Positions 17,264-25,588 of a DNA stretch of 64,000 nt are shown here, piece by piece; position 1 is the first letter of the stretch; every line of letters begins with the position of its first letter. The notes under the pieces are model-generated. The model was not told the DNA's origin and ran no database searches. It worked only from the letters and a program-made list of their open reading frames with translations. The stretch is from an uncultured Lactobacillus sp. (lineage in GTDB: Bacteria; Bacillota; Bacilli; Lactobacillales; Lactobacillaceae). Location: positions 6,663 to 70,662 of the forward strand of contig NZ_CARBVX010000008.1 of the NCBI RefSeq assembly GCF_948948975.1, given 5' to 3'. Position numbers and translations under genes: made by a program.

Positions 17264-17506
17264 ATGACCGAAGAGGAAATTTTTAATAAAATTGCTGATA
17301 TGATTTCAGAACGCTTTAGTATTGATCGTGATAAGATCACTAAAGATTTAAATTTTCAAAATGATTTAGATGCAGATTCAATTGATTTCGTTGAGTTAGT
17401 AATGGATCTAGAAGATACATTTGGAGCAGAGATTCCAGATGATGATGCGGAAAAATTACAAACTGTTGGTGAAGCAGTAAAATATATTCAGAGTCACCAA
17501 AATTAA
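17264..17506 (+). CDS. acpP: Acyl carrier protein
   Basis: An 80-residue acidic four-helix carrier protein. The DADSIDFVELVM segment contains the phosphopantetheine-attachment Ser39. TGG-AGG ribosome binding (TTTGGAGG) lies 8 bases before the ATG. It follows plsX by 54 bases. The Ser is in DSID rather than the DSLD of many ACPs, common in lactobacilli that have several ACP copies. It might serve fatty acid synthesis or acyl storage from FakAB/PlsX; the sequence alone does not decide which. Confidence 0.93.
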   Translation: MTEEEIFNKIADMISERFSIDRDKITKDLNFQNDLDADSIDFVELVMDLEDTFGAEIPDDDAEKLQTVGEAVKYIQSHQN

Positions 17507-17529
17507 AATTCTAATCATTGAAATTTCAG

Positions 17530-17590
17530 AAGATACTGTCATTTTTCATTTACTTTTATAAAAGTTGTTGAAATAGCAGTATCTTTTGTT
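17530..17590 (+). terminator. Long-loop hairpin after acpP, overlapping the opp promoter
   Basis: AAGATACTG (17530-17538) pairs with CAGTATCTT (17577-17585), followed by TTGTTT. The 38-base loop contains a further palindrome ACTTTTATAAAAGT. It could end the acpP transcript. The right arm lies within the spacer of the opp promoter. Confidence 0.5.
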
Positions 17591-17596
17591 TATAAT
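17568..17596 (+). promoter_or_regulatory. Promoter of the opp operon
   Basis: TTGAAA (17568-17573), a 17-base spacer and a perfect TATAAT (17591-17596), about 68 bases before the oppD start. Confidence 0.8.
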
Positions 17597-17663
17597 AATG
17601 ACATTAAATTGAAAATCTAATTGACTTTTAATAATGTCGTAAGGTTTGAGAGGAGAATGGCCT

Positions 17664-18674
17664 TTGGAAAAGCAAAGTGATCTTTTATTAGATATCGAAC
17701 ACTTGCATACCGCATATCGTTTACACGGTAAGTTTTATGATGCCGCTGATGACATTAACTTAACCTTGAAGCGAAATGAGATTTTGGCAGTTGTTGGAGA
17801 ATCTGGTTGTGGTAAAAGTACAATTGCTTCAAGCATTATTGGTTTATACGACCACAAGAATACGAAAGTAACTGGCGATATTTTATACAATGAACTAAAC
17901 TTAGTTAACTTAAATGAATCATTATTTAATAAAATTCGTGGTAATGATATTGGGATGATTTTCCAGGATCCATTAGCATCTCTTAATCCGTTGATGAAGG
18001 TTGGAGACCAAGTTGCTGAGACACTTTACTATCATACTGATATGGATGAAAAGGCTCGTCATGCACGCGTAATTGAACTCTTTAATCAAGTTGGGATGCC
18101 TCGTCCAGAAGAAATGTACGAGATGTACCCACATGAATTATCTGGTGGTTTACGTCAACGTGTCGTAATTGCGATCGCAATTGCATGTAAGCCAGAAATT
18201 ATTATTGCTGATGAACCAACTACCGCTTTGGATGTTACTATTCAGGCACAAATCTTAGATTTACTTAAAGAAATTCAAAAAGAATCTCAGTCAGGGATTG
18301 TTTTAATTACACACGACTTAGGGGTTGTTGCTGAAACTGCTGATCAAGTAGCAGTTATGTATGCAGGACAAATTGTTGAAAAAGCTGATGTTAAAACAAT
18401 TTTTGAAAATCCTCTTCATCCATATACACGTTCACTTTTACATTCTATGCCACAAACAGATGATGAAAGTGAAGATCTACATGTGATTCATGGAACAGTT
18501 CCTTCATTGATTAATATGCCAAGAACTGGGGATAGATTTGCAGCTAGAATTCCTTGGATTCCAGCTAGTGCTCATGAAGAGAACCCTAAGATTCATGAAG
18601 TTGAACCAGGACATTTTGTAAGATGTACTTGCTGGCAAAGCTTCCATTTCCAAGATGAAGAGAAGAAAGGATAG
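17664..18674 (+). CDS. oppD: Oligopeptide ABC transporter ATP-binding protein OppD
   Basis: One of two ATPases that power oligopeptide import, needed by amino-acid-auxotrophic lactobacilli. From the TTG at 17664 it has 336 residues. Walker A GESGCGKST is at 45-53, the Q-loop IFQDPLASL near 100, the signature LSGGLRQR at 159-166 and Walker B IIIADEPTTALD next. The H-loop is ITHDLGVVAE. The C-terminal oligopeptide-type extension contains NPLHPYTRSLL and a final CTCW. A TTG 18 bases upstream (17646) is in frame, but AGAGGAGAA lies between them and fits the downstream start. Confidence 0.95.
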   Translation: MEKQSDLLLDIEHLHTAYRLHGKFYDAADDINLTLKRNEILAVVGESGCGKSTIASSIIGLYDHKNTKVTGDILYNELNLVNLNESLFNKIRGNDIGMIFQDPLASLNPLMKVGDQVAETLYYHTDMDEKARHARVIELFNQVGMPRPEEMYEMYPHELSGGLRQRVVIAIAIACKPEIIIADEPTTALDVTIQAQILDLLKEIQKESQSGIVLITHDLGVVAETADQVAVMYAGQIVEKADVKTIFENPLHPYTRSLLHSMPQTDDESEDLHVIHGTVPSLINMPRTGDRFAARIPWIPASAHEENPKIHEVEPGHFVRCTCWQSFHFQDEEKKG

Positions 18675-18680
18675 GAAATT

Positions 18681-19649
18681 ATGGCCGATGAAATAATCGA
18701 AATAAAAGATTTAAAAGTTCACTATCCAATTCGTTCTGGATTTTGGAATAGAGTTACTGGATATGTCAAAGCCGTTGATGGGATTAATCTTTCAATTAAA
18801 GAAGGAGAAACCTACGGTCTAATTGGAGAATCAGGTTCCGGTAAATCAACTACTGGTAAAGCAATTGTTGGTGTAGAAAAAGTAACTAGCGGACAAATTT
18901 TGTATAAAGGTGTTGATGTTACTAAAGCATCAAATCGTAAAAAGCTTAACTACAATAAAGATGTTCAAATGATTTTCCAGGATTCAATGTCGAGTTTAAA
19001 TCCTAGAAAACGAATTGAAGATATTATTGCTGAACCTATTAGAAACTTTGAAAACTTGACAACCGATGAAGAAAGAAAACGAGTTCAAGAACTACTAGAT
19101 ATTGTTGGTATGCCTAGTGATGCTATCTACAAATATCCACACGAATTCTCTGGTGGTCAACGTCAAAGAATTGGGGTGGCCCGTGCGGTAGCTACTAGAC
19201 CTAAGTTGATCGTAGCAGATGAGCCAACCTCAGCTTTGGACTTATCTGTTCAAGCACAAGTTTTGAACTTTATGAAACATATTCAACAAGAATATAATAT
19301 TGCCTATCTATTCATTTCACACGACTTGGGTGTTGTAAAGCATATGTCAGAAGATATTGCTATTATGCACCGTGGACGTTTTGTAGAAATTGGTAAACGT
19401 GATCAAATTTACAAGAATCCAATGCATATTTATACAAAGCGTCTACTTTCTGCAATTCCTGTTGTTGATGTTGAAAATAGAGAAAAACATAAGGAAGAGC
19501 GTCAACGTGTAGAACAAGAATTCTTACAAGATCAAGATAAATGGTATGAAAAAGATGGTCGAGTATTACCACTACAAAAAGTTGCTGATCGTCATTTTGT
19601 CGCTTTACCTAAAGATATGATTAAGCAAGAATTGAAGGAGGGAGAATAG
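18681..19649 (+). CDS. oppF: Oligopeptide ABC transporter ATP-binding protein OppF
   Basis: The second ATPase of the Opp importer, pairing with OppD. It has 322 residues. Walker A GESGSGKST is at 49-57, the Q-loop MIFQDSMSSLNPRK follows, then signature FSGGQRQR and Walker B LIVADEPTSALD. The H-loop is ISHDLGVVKH. The C-terminal extension includes NPMHIYTKRLLSAIP, the usual oligopeptide-subfamily motif, and a charged tail. The ATG follows AGGAAATT and lies 7 bases after oppD. Confidence 0.96.
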   Translation: MADEIIEIKDLKVHYPIRSGFWNRVTGYVKAVDGINLSIKEGETYGLIGESGSGKSTTGKAIVGVEKVTSGQILYKGVDVTKASNRKKLNYNKDVQMIFQDSMSSLNPRKRIEDIIAEPIRNFENLTTDEERKRVQELLDIVGMPSDAIYKYPHEFSGGQRQRIGVARAVATRPKLIVADEPTSALDLSVQAQVLNFMKHIQQEYNIAYLFISHDLGVVKHMSEDIAIMHRGRFVEIGKRDQIYKNPMHIYTKRLLSAIPVVDVENREKHKEERQRVEQEFLQDQDKWYEKDGRVLPLQKVADRHFVALPKDMIKQELKEGE

Positions 19650-19651
19650 GT

Positions 19652-20614
19652 ATGTGGAAAACGGTTTTACGTCGAATCCTGATTATGATCCCCCAGTTAC
19701 TTATCTTGAGTTTACTAGTCTTTATTTTGGCTAAAATGATGCCTGGTGACCCATTTACTGGACTGATTAATCCGAATTCAGACGCTAAGGAAATTGCAAG
19801 ATTAAGACAAGAATATGGATTGAATGATCCAGTTTGGGTGCAATATACTCGCTGGCTTGGAAATATGTTCCATGGTGATTTAGGACAATCATATATTCAA
19901 AAAGTTCCAGTTACTTCTTTGATTTGGGATCGTGCAGTTAACACTTTCTGGTTGTCTTTAATGACTGTTGTCTTAACTTATTTAATTGCTATTCCATTAG
20001 GTGTTACTGCAGGTCGTCACCAAGATGAATGGCAAGATCATGGAGTACAAATTTTTAACTATATTACATTCGCAGTACCTCCATTTGTTTTCTACATTTT
20101 AGGTATTTGGCTATTCGGATTTACTTTAGGTTGGTTCCCAATCTCAGGGTCCGTTAGTGCAGATGTAAATCCAGGAACACTTGCTTATTTCTGGAGTAGA
20201 ATTTATCACTTGATTTTGCCTTCAATTCTTTGTGCTTTAATCTCTACTACAGTTATTGTTCAATACTTAAGAACGGGAATTGTTGATAACAAGGTTGAAG
20301 ATTATGTAAGAACTGCACGTAGTAAGGGTGTACCTGAAAATGTTGTTTTCAATAAACATATTTTAAGAAACTCACTTTTACCAATTGCTGCATTCTTTGG
20401 TAACACTATTACTGGTTTACTTTCAGGTTCGATGGTTATTGAATCAGTGTTTAGTTATCCTGGTATGGGTAAATTGTTCCTTGATTCTATTGCACAACGT
20501 GACTACGCAACTTTAACTGCCTTGATTTTATTATTTGGTGTGTTAACTTTAGTTGGTAATTTGTTATCTGATATTATCATGAGTATTATTGACCCAAGAA
20601 TTCGGATTAAGTAG
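19652..20614 (+). CDS. oppB: Oligopeptide ABC transporter permease OppB
   Basis: Membrane subunit of the importer, with 320 residues. The first transmembrane helix (about 9-28) is followed by a long external loop containing MPGDPF and the conserved LNDPVWVQYTRWLGN block. Five further hydrophobic helices follow. The EAA-like cytoplasmic loop YVRTARSKGVPENVVFNKH, which contacts the ATPases, lies about residues 222-240. GGAGGGAGAA at the end of oppF supplies the ribosome binding site; the genes are 2 bases apart. Confidence 0.96.
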   Translation: MWKTVLRRILIMIPQLLILSLLVFILAKMMPGDPFTGLINPNSDAKEIARLRQEYGLNDPVWVQYTRWLGNMFHGDLGQSYIQKVPVTSLIWDRAVNTFWLSLMTVVLTYLIAIPLGVTAGRHQDEWQDHGVQIFNYITFAVPPFVFYILGIWLFGFTLGWFPISGSVSADVNPGTLAYFWSRIYHLILPSILCALISTTVIVQYLRTGIVDNKVEDYVRTARSKGVPENVVFNKHILRNSLLPIAAFFGNTITGLLSGSMVIESVFSYPGMGKLFLDSIAQRDYATLTALILLFGVLTLVGNLLSDIIMSIIDPRIRIK

Positions 20615-20630
20615 GGAGGAGTAGTAAATT

Positions 20631-21545
20631 ATGGCTAAAGATAAAAATACATCGAAAAAAGATCAAAATGCTAAAACCTCTCTACCACCATCTGGATTTA
20701 AGATTATTGTACGTGAGGTTTGGCGTGATAAGGTAGCATTTGTTTCATTCTGTATTATTGTAGCTATCTTATTATTCACTTTTGTTGGTTCTTTATTCTT
20801 AAACAAGAATCAAGTAACAGAGATTAATATTGCAGAAGCATATTATGCCTGGGGTGAATCTGGTCACGTCTTTGGTACAGACGATGGTGGCCGTGATATC
20901 TTGAAGTTACTAATGATGGGTGGACGTAACTCTATTTTGATTGGTCTATCTGTTACTGTTCTTTGTGAAGGTGTCGGACTTTTAGTTGGTTTGTTCTCAG
21001 GTTACTTTGGTGGGGTAACTGACGCAGTTATCATGCGTATAGTTGATTTCATCCAAATCTTGCCTCAATTCCCAATCATTATTGTTTTAACTACTGTTAT
21101 TCCTAACTACAATGCTTGGACTTTAGTATTATTGATTTCTATGTTTAATTGGACTTCAACTGCAAGATATTTCCGGGCGTTTGTTTTGTCACAGAGAGAG
21201 CGAGAATATGTTTTGGCTTCCAAGACTTCCGGTTCTTCTAACTTAACAATTATGTTCCGTGAAGTTTTGCCTAACATTACTTCAGCTTTGGTAATTGATG
21301 TCGTATTGATGATTGCCGGAAACATTGGTATTGAAACTACTTTATCCTTCTTGGGATATGGATTACCAACCACTACACCATCCCTTGGTACTTTAATTGG
21401 ATTTGCTAATGACCCAGTTAACGTTACTACACGTCCATGGTTATGGATGCCCGCAACTATTTTGTTGTTGATTATTTCCTTGAGTATTAACTATGTTGGT
21501 CGTGCTCTTCAAAGAGCTGGGGATGCTCGTCAACGTGAAAATTAA
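20631..21545 (+). CDS. oppC: Oligopeptide ABC transporter permease OppC
   Basis: Partner permease of OppB, with 304 residues. A Lys-rich N-terminus and a cytoplasmic OppC-type N-terminal segment precede the first membrane helix (about 36-54). An external stretch contains HVFGTDDGGRDIL, typical of OppC/DppC. Five more helices follow. The EAA-type loop is YVLASKTSGSSNLTIMFREV. It starts 16 bases after oppB with GGGAGGAG before the ATG. The transcript ends at the strong hairpin just beyond, separating the transporter core from the two oppA genes. Confidence 0.96.
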   Translation: MAKDKNTSKKDQNAKTSLPPSGFKIIVREVWRDKVAFVSFCIIVAILLFTFVGSLFLNKNQVTEINIAEAYYAWGESGHVFGTDDGGRDILKLLMMGGRNSILIGLSVTVLCEGVGLLVGLFSGYFGGVTDAVIMRIVDFIQILPQFPIIIVLTTVIPNYNAWTLVLLISMFNWTSTARYFRAFVLSQREREYVLASKTSGSSNLTIMFREVLPNITSALVIDVVLMIAGNIGIETTLSFLGYGLPTTTPSLGTLIGFANDPVNVTTRPWLWMPATILLLIISLSINYVGRALQRAGDARQREN

Positions 21546-21563
21546 ATTTGATTATTTAAACAT

Positions 21564-21597
21564 AAAAAAGCAACTCATAATTGAGTTGCTTTTTTTG
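21564..21597 (+). terminator. Terminator after oppC
   Basis: AAAAAAG plus CAACTCA (21564-21577), loop TAAT, TGAGTTG (21582-21588), then C and seven T. A strong intrinsic terminator, symmetric enough to work on both strands. Confidence 0.9.
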
Positions 21598-21720
21598 CAT
21601 GTCTTTGTATGAAAAACTAAAGAATGTAGGAGATATTGATATTGTAAATGGACATAAAATAAATTTTTTATGGTAAAAATAATAGGGACCAGACATTAAT
21701 CTATCAATGTTCTATAGCAA

Positions 21721-21765
21721 TTTACTCAAATATAAATTAAAAAACATTAAAAATAATTGAGTAAA
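21721..21765 (+). promoter_or_regulatory. Inverted repeat upstream of the first oppA
   Basis: TTTACTCAA (21721-21729) and TTGAGTAAA (21757-21765) form a perfect 9-base inverted repeat across 27 AT-rich bases. It ends 4 bases before the oppA -35. It may bind a regulator or shape DNA. The rest of 21600-21720 holds no gene that I can support. Confidence 0.35.
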
Positions 21766-21769
21766 AACA

Positions 21770-21798
21770 TTGTATTATGAGTTTGATGATGATAGTAT
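21770..21798 (+). promoter_or_regulatory. Promoter of the first oppA
   Basis: TTGTAT (21770-21775), 17 bases, TAGTAT (21793-21798) with an extended TG at 21790-21791. The downstream sequence ATCAACTTGTCC is shared with the second oppA leader, supporting a common design. Confidence 0.6.
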
Positions 21799-21839
21799 TA
21801 AATCATCAACTTGTCCCAAATAGATGGAGGAATATAACT

Positions 21840-23594
21840 ATGAAGAAAGCCAAACTATTTGGAAGTTTAACTTTACTTTCTGGTGTTGCTTTAACATTAG
21901 CAGCATGTGGTAACAATTCAAATTCAAAAGTAGATAACCCAACTAAGAACTTTAAGTCAGCTACTCCAAAGAAAGCTGTTAAAAAGGGTGGTACAGTAAG
22001 TGTTGCACTTGAAACTGATACTCCAATTACTGGTATCTTTTCAAATGAGCTTTCAGATACTCAAAATGACTCTGATGCTATGGCACCTGCTAATGAAGCA
22101 TTGTTTGATACTAATGATACTTATCAAATTAATGATAAAGGACCAGCCACTTTAAAATTAGATAACAATAATAAAACTGCCACTATTAAACTTAAGAATA
22201 ATGTTAAATGGTCAGATGGAAAACCAGTAACGGCTAAAGATATTGAATATGCTTATGAAATTATTGCCAATAAAAAATCAAAATCTTCTCGTTACACAGA
22301 TTCGCTTCAAAATATTGTTGGATTAAGTGAGTACCACGAAGGAAAGTCTGATACTATTTCAGGTATTGAAATGCCCGATGGTGAAAATGGAAAGACAGTT
22401 GTTATTCATTTCAAGGAAATGAAACCTGGTATGAAGTTTAGCGGAAACGGATACTTCTGGGAATATGCTGCCCCATATCACTACTTAAAAGATGTTCCAT
22501 TTGATAAGTTACAATCTTCAGATAAAGTTAGAAAGAATCCTTTATTCTTTGGACCATATAAGATAAGTAAAGTTGTACGTGGGCAAGCCGTAACCTTTGT
22601 TCCTAATAAGTATTACTGGAGAGGTACACCAAAATTAAATAAAGTAACAATTCAAGTTTTGAACCCTAACTCAGCTTCTCAAGCCATCAAGAGTCATAAA
22701 TATGACATTGCTGGTGTTGTTAACTCGCAGTGGAAGAACGTTGCTAATACTGAAAACGTTAATTGGATTGCCAATATTCCACTTTCATATAGTTACTTAG
22801 GCTTTAAAGTCGGTAAATGGGATTCTGCTAAGGGCGAAAACGTAATGGATAAGAATGCTAAAATGAACAATAAATCATTACGTCAAGCTATTGCTTACGG
22901 TATGAATATTTCTGCTGTAACCAAACGTTATACTAATGGTTTAACTTTCCATATTCCAACTTTAATTCCAGCACAATTTGGTAAATACTTCGACAAGAAT
23001 GTTAAGGGTTACGATTACAATATTAAGAAGGGTAATGAAATTCTTGATAAAGCTGGATACAAGAAAAAAGGTAAGTACCGTGTTCAACCAAACGGCAAGC
23101 CTTTAACTATTCGTTTAGCTGCGACGACTGGTACTTCAACCCAAGAACCAATTATCCAAAACTATATCCAACAATGGAAGAAATTAGGCTTGAATGTTAA
23201 GTTAACTGGTGGTCGTTTGATGGAAATGAACTCCTTCTATGACAAGGTCCAAAATGATTCTAAAGACGTAGATATGTTCATGGGTGGATGGTCATTATCT
23301 TCAGAACCATCACCAAATGACCTGTACAGTGCAAAAGCATCATACAACTTTAGTCGTTTTGTAACTGCTAAGAACACTAAGTTACTTCAAGAAATGGATT
23401 CACAAAAGGCATTTAATACTAATTACCGTGTTAAAAAATTCCATGAATGGCAAAAGTATATGGATGATGAAGCTTATGTTGTTCCAGTTTCAAACAGCTA
23501 TAATGTAAATGCTGTTAATAGTAAGATTACAGGTTACTCATTAAAACCATCAGCAGCAAACAGCTTATGGTACAATGTAGGAATTGCAAAATAA
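21840..23594 (+). CDS. oppA: Oligopeptide-binding lipoprotein OppA, first copy
   Basis: Extracellular substrate-binding lipoprotein for the Opp importer. The 584 residues begin with a lipoprotein signal peptide: MKKAKLF, a hydrophobic core and lipobox LAAC, with the lipidated Cys near residue 23. The mature protein shows the SBP family 5 pattern, including VKWSDGKPVTAKDIEYAYEII and NPLFFGPYKISKVVRGQ. In-frame codons extend 21 residues upstream, but GGAGG before the ATG at 21840 and the signal peptide fix this start. It closely resembles the next gene, with long stretches shared almost exactly. Confidence 0.95.
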   Translation: MKKAKLFGSLTLLSGVALTLAACGNNSNSKVDNPTKNFKSATPKKAVKKGGTVSVALETDTPITGIFSNELSDTQNDSDAMAPANEALFDTNDTYQINDKGPATLKLDNNNKTATIKLKNNVKWSDGKPVTAKDIEYAYEIIANKKSKSSRYTDSLQNIVGLSEYHEGKSDTISGIEMPDGENGKTVVIHFKEMKPGMKFSGNGYFWEYAAPYHYLKDVPFDKLQSSDKVRKNPLFFGPYKISKVVRGQAVTFVPNKYYWRGTPKLNKVTIQVLNPNSASQAIKSHKYDIAGVVNSQWKNVANTENVNWIANIPLSYSYLGFKVGKWDSAKGENVMDKNAKMNNKSLRQAIAYGMNISAVTKRYTNGLTFHIPTLIPAQFGKYFDKNVKGYDYNIKKGNEILDKAGYKKKGKYRVQPNGKPLTIRLAATTGTSTQEPIIQNYIQQWKKLGLNVKLTGGRLMEMNSFYDKVQNDSKDVDMFMGGWSLSSEPSPNDLYSAKASYNFSRFVTAKNTKLLQEMDSQKAFNTNYRVKKFHEWQKYMDDEAYVVPVSNSYNVNAVNSKITGYSLKPSAANSLWYNVGIAK

Positions 23595-23614
23595 TATTAG
23601 ATAAATTTTTTCAT

Positions 23615-23645
23615 AAAGATCGTCTTAAGTGACGGTCTTTTTTTA
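23615..23645 (+). terminator. Terminator between the two oppA genes
   Basis: AAAGATCGTC (23615-23624), loop TTAAGT, GACGGTCTTT (23631-23640) with one T-G pair, then a T run. It separates the duplicated genes into independent units. Confidence 0.85.
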
Positions 23646-23651
23646 TTTAAG

Positions 23652-23679
23652 TTGTTTTAATCGGTTTCAGTGCTAATAT
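23652..23679 (+). promoter_or_regulatory. Promoter of the second oppA
   Basis: TTGTTT (23652-23657), 16 bases, TAATAT (23674-23679) with extended TG at 23671-23672. It is followed by the same ATCAACTTGTCC segment as in the first copy. Confidence 0.6.
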
Positions 23680-23720
23680 TAAATATATCAACTTGTCCAA
23701 TGTTATTGGAGGAAAAATTA

Positions 23721-25481
23721 ATGAAGAAAGGCAAATTAATTGGTACATTAACTTTGCTTTCAGGTGTAGCTCTAACTTTAGCAGCCTGTGGTAATAGTAA
23801 TAGCAATAATACTAGTCATCCTAATTTCAAGGAGGCAACTCCTAAGAAGACAATTAAGGATGGTGGAAATGTCAGCGTTGCTGTAGTTACTGATACACCA
23901 TTTACTGGTATTTTTAATGATGAATTGTCTACTAACAATACAGACTCAGAAGTAATGCAATATGGTGATGAATCATTATTTGCTACGAATAATACCTACA
24001 AATATGTTAAGGGCGGAGCAGCAGACATTAAAATTAATAAAGATGCCAAAACTGCAACAATTACTATTAATCCTAAAGTTAAGTGGTCTGATGGACAACC
24101 TTTAGTTGCAAAAGATTATGAATACGCCTATGAAATTATTGCAAATAAGGCAACACATTCTCAGCGTTATCCTTCAAGTTTAGCTAATCTTGAAGGATTA
24201 GAAGAATACCATGATGGAAAGTCCAATACTATTTCCGGTATTGAAATGCCAGACGGCGAAAATGGTCGTACAGTAGTGCTCCACTTTAAAGAAATGAAGC
24301 CAGGTATGACGCAAAGTGGTAATGGATATATTTGGGAAGCAGCAGCTCCATATCATTACTTAAAAGATGTTCCATTTGATAAACTTATTTCAAGCAATAA
24401 GATTCGTAAGAATCCATTGTTCTATGGTCCCTATAAAGTAAGTAAAGTGGTTCGTGGACAATCAGTTTCCTGGGTTCCAAATGAACATTACTATAAGGGT
24501 AAACCACACTTAAAGAAGATAACTGCTTCAGTAATTACTCCAGCTTCAGTTGCTCAATCAATTAAGAGTAATAAATTTGATGTAACGCAAGTAAGTAATT
24601 CTCAATGGCCAAATATTAAGGGTGCTAAAGGAGTAAACTTCATCGCTAATATTCCACTTGCATATAGTTACTTAGGCTTTAAGGTTGGTAAATGGGATGC
24701 AGCCAAAGGCGAAAATGTGATGAATAAGGACGCAAAGATGAATAATCGTTCTCTTCGTCAAGCTATCGCTTATGGTATGAATGTTGATCAAGTTTATAAG
24801 AGATATGCATCCGGTCTTTCATTTAGAATTCCAACTTTAATTCCAAAGCAATTTGGTGATTACTTCGATAAAGATGTTAAGGGTTATACTTATAACATTA
24901 AAAAAGGTAATGAACTATTAGATAAAGCAGGTTATAAGAAGAAGGGAACATACCGTGTTCAGCCAAATGGTAAGCCTTTAACTATTCACTTAGCTGCCAT
25001 GAGTGGTAGTAAAGTTCAAGAACCAATCATTCAAAATTACATTCAACAATGGAAGAAAATGGGCTTGAACGTTAAGTTAACTGGTGGCCGTTTAATGGAA
25101 ATGAATTCATTCTACGACAAGGTTCAAAATGATTCTAAAGATGTAGATATGTTCATTGGTGCATGGTCACTCTCTTCGGAACCGTCGCCTCAAGACTTAT
25201 ACGGCGCAAAGGCACCATTTAACTACAGTAGATTTGTCACTAAAGAAAACACGGACTTGTTAAACGATATTGATTCACAAAAGGCCTTTAATAATAGCTA
25301 CAGAGTTAAGAAATTCCACCAATGGCAAGCTTACATGGATAAGGAAGCTTATGTTGTGCCAGTTGCTAATAGCTACAATATTTACGCAATTAACAATAAG
25401 TTGACTGGATATTCATTAGAGCCATCTAAGAGTATGGGTGGCGGATTCCCTAACTGGTACTACGTTGGCTATGCAAAATAA
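23721..25481 (+). CDS. oppA: Oligopeptide-binding lipoprotein OppA, second copy
   Basis: A paralogous binding lipoprotein of 586 residues. The signal peptide MKKGKLIGTLTLLSG leads to lipobox LAAC. The mature region again shows VKWSDGQPLVAKDYEYAYEII and NPLFYGPYKVSKVVRGQ, and the C-terminal half shares GGRLMEMNSFYDKVQNDSKD with copy one. Differences concentrate after the lipobox, around residues 65-100, and at the extreme C-terminus, which has a Gly-rich SMGGGFPNW insertion. The ATG follows GGAGG; 17 upstream in-frame codons are excluded on that basis. The two may differ in peptide preference. Confidence 0.95.
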   Translation: MKKGKLIGTLTLLSGVALTLAACGNSNSNNTSHPNFKEATPKKTIKDGGNVSVAVVTDTPFTGIFNDELSTNNTDSEVMQYGDESLFATNNTYKYVKGGAADIKINKDAKTATITINPKVKWSDGQPLVAKDYEYAYEIIANKATHSQRYPSSLANLEGLEEYHDGKSNTISGIEMPDGENGRTVVLHFKEMKPGMTQSGNGYIWEAAAPYHYLKDVPFDKLISSNKIRKNPLFYGPYKVSKVVRGQSVSWVPNEHYYKGKPHLKKITASVITPASVAQSIKSNKFDVTQVSNSQWPNIKGAKGVNFIANIPLAYSYLGFKVGKWDAAKGENVMNKDAKMNNRSLRQAIAYGMNVDQVYKRYASGLSFRIPTLIPKQFGDYFDKDVKGYTYNIKKGNELLDKAGYKKKGTYRVQPNGKPLTIHLAAMSGSKVQEPIIQNYIQQWKKMGLNVKLTGGRLMEMNSFYDKVQNDSKDVDMFIGAWSLSSEPSPQDLYGAKAPFNYSRFVTKENTDLLNDIDSQKAFNNSYRVKKFHQWQAYMDKEAYVVPVANSYNIYAINNKLTGYSLEPSKSMGGGFPNWYYVGYAK

Positions 25482-25494
25482 ATAAAAATTATTT

Positions 25495-25531
25495 AAAAGT
25501 GCGACTTATAGTAGGTCACACTTTTTCTTTA
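25495..25531 (+). terminator. Terminator after the second oppA
   Basis: AAAAGTG plus GAC (from 25495) pair with GTC plus CACTTTT (to about 25526), with one internal mismatch and a small loop, followed by a T-rich tail. Confidence 0.7.
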
Positions 25532-25588
25532 TCTTTTTTTAATAGGTTAAAATAGGTATAATTAAAGGGTTAAAGAAAGGAAGCAACT

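Noticed and set aside
21690..21720. Possible T-box-like AGGGACCAGA upstream of oppA
   Set aside because: It lacks the conserved T-box bulge sequence and specifier stem; only a short imperfect hairpin is seen.
25557..25562. TATAAT as the rnc promoter
   Set aside because: No recognisable -35 or TGn extension; left unannotated, though it may be functional.
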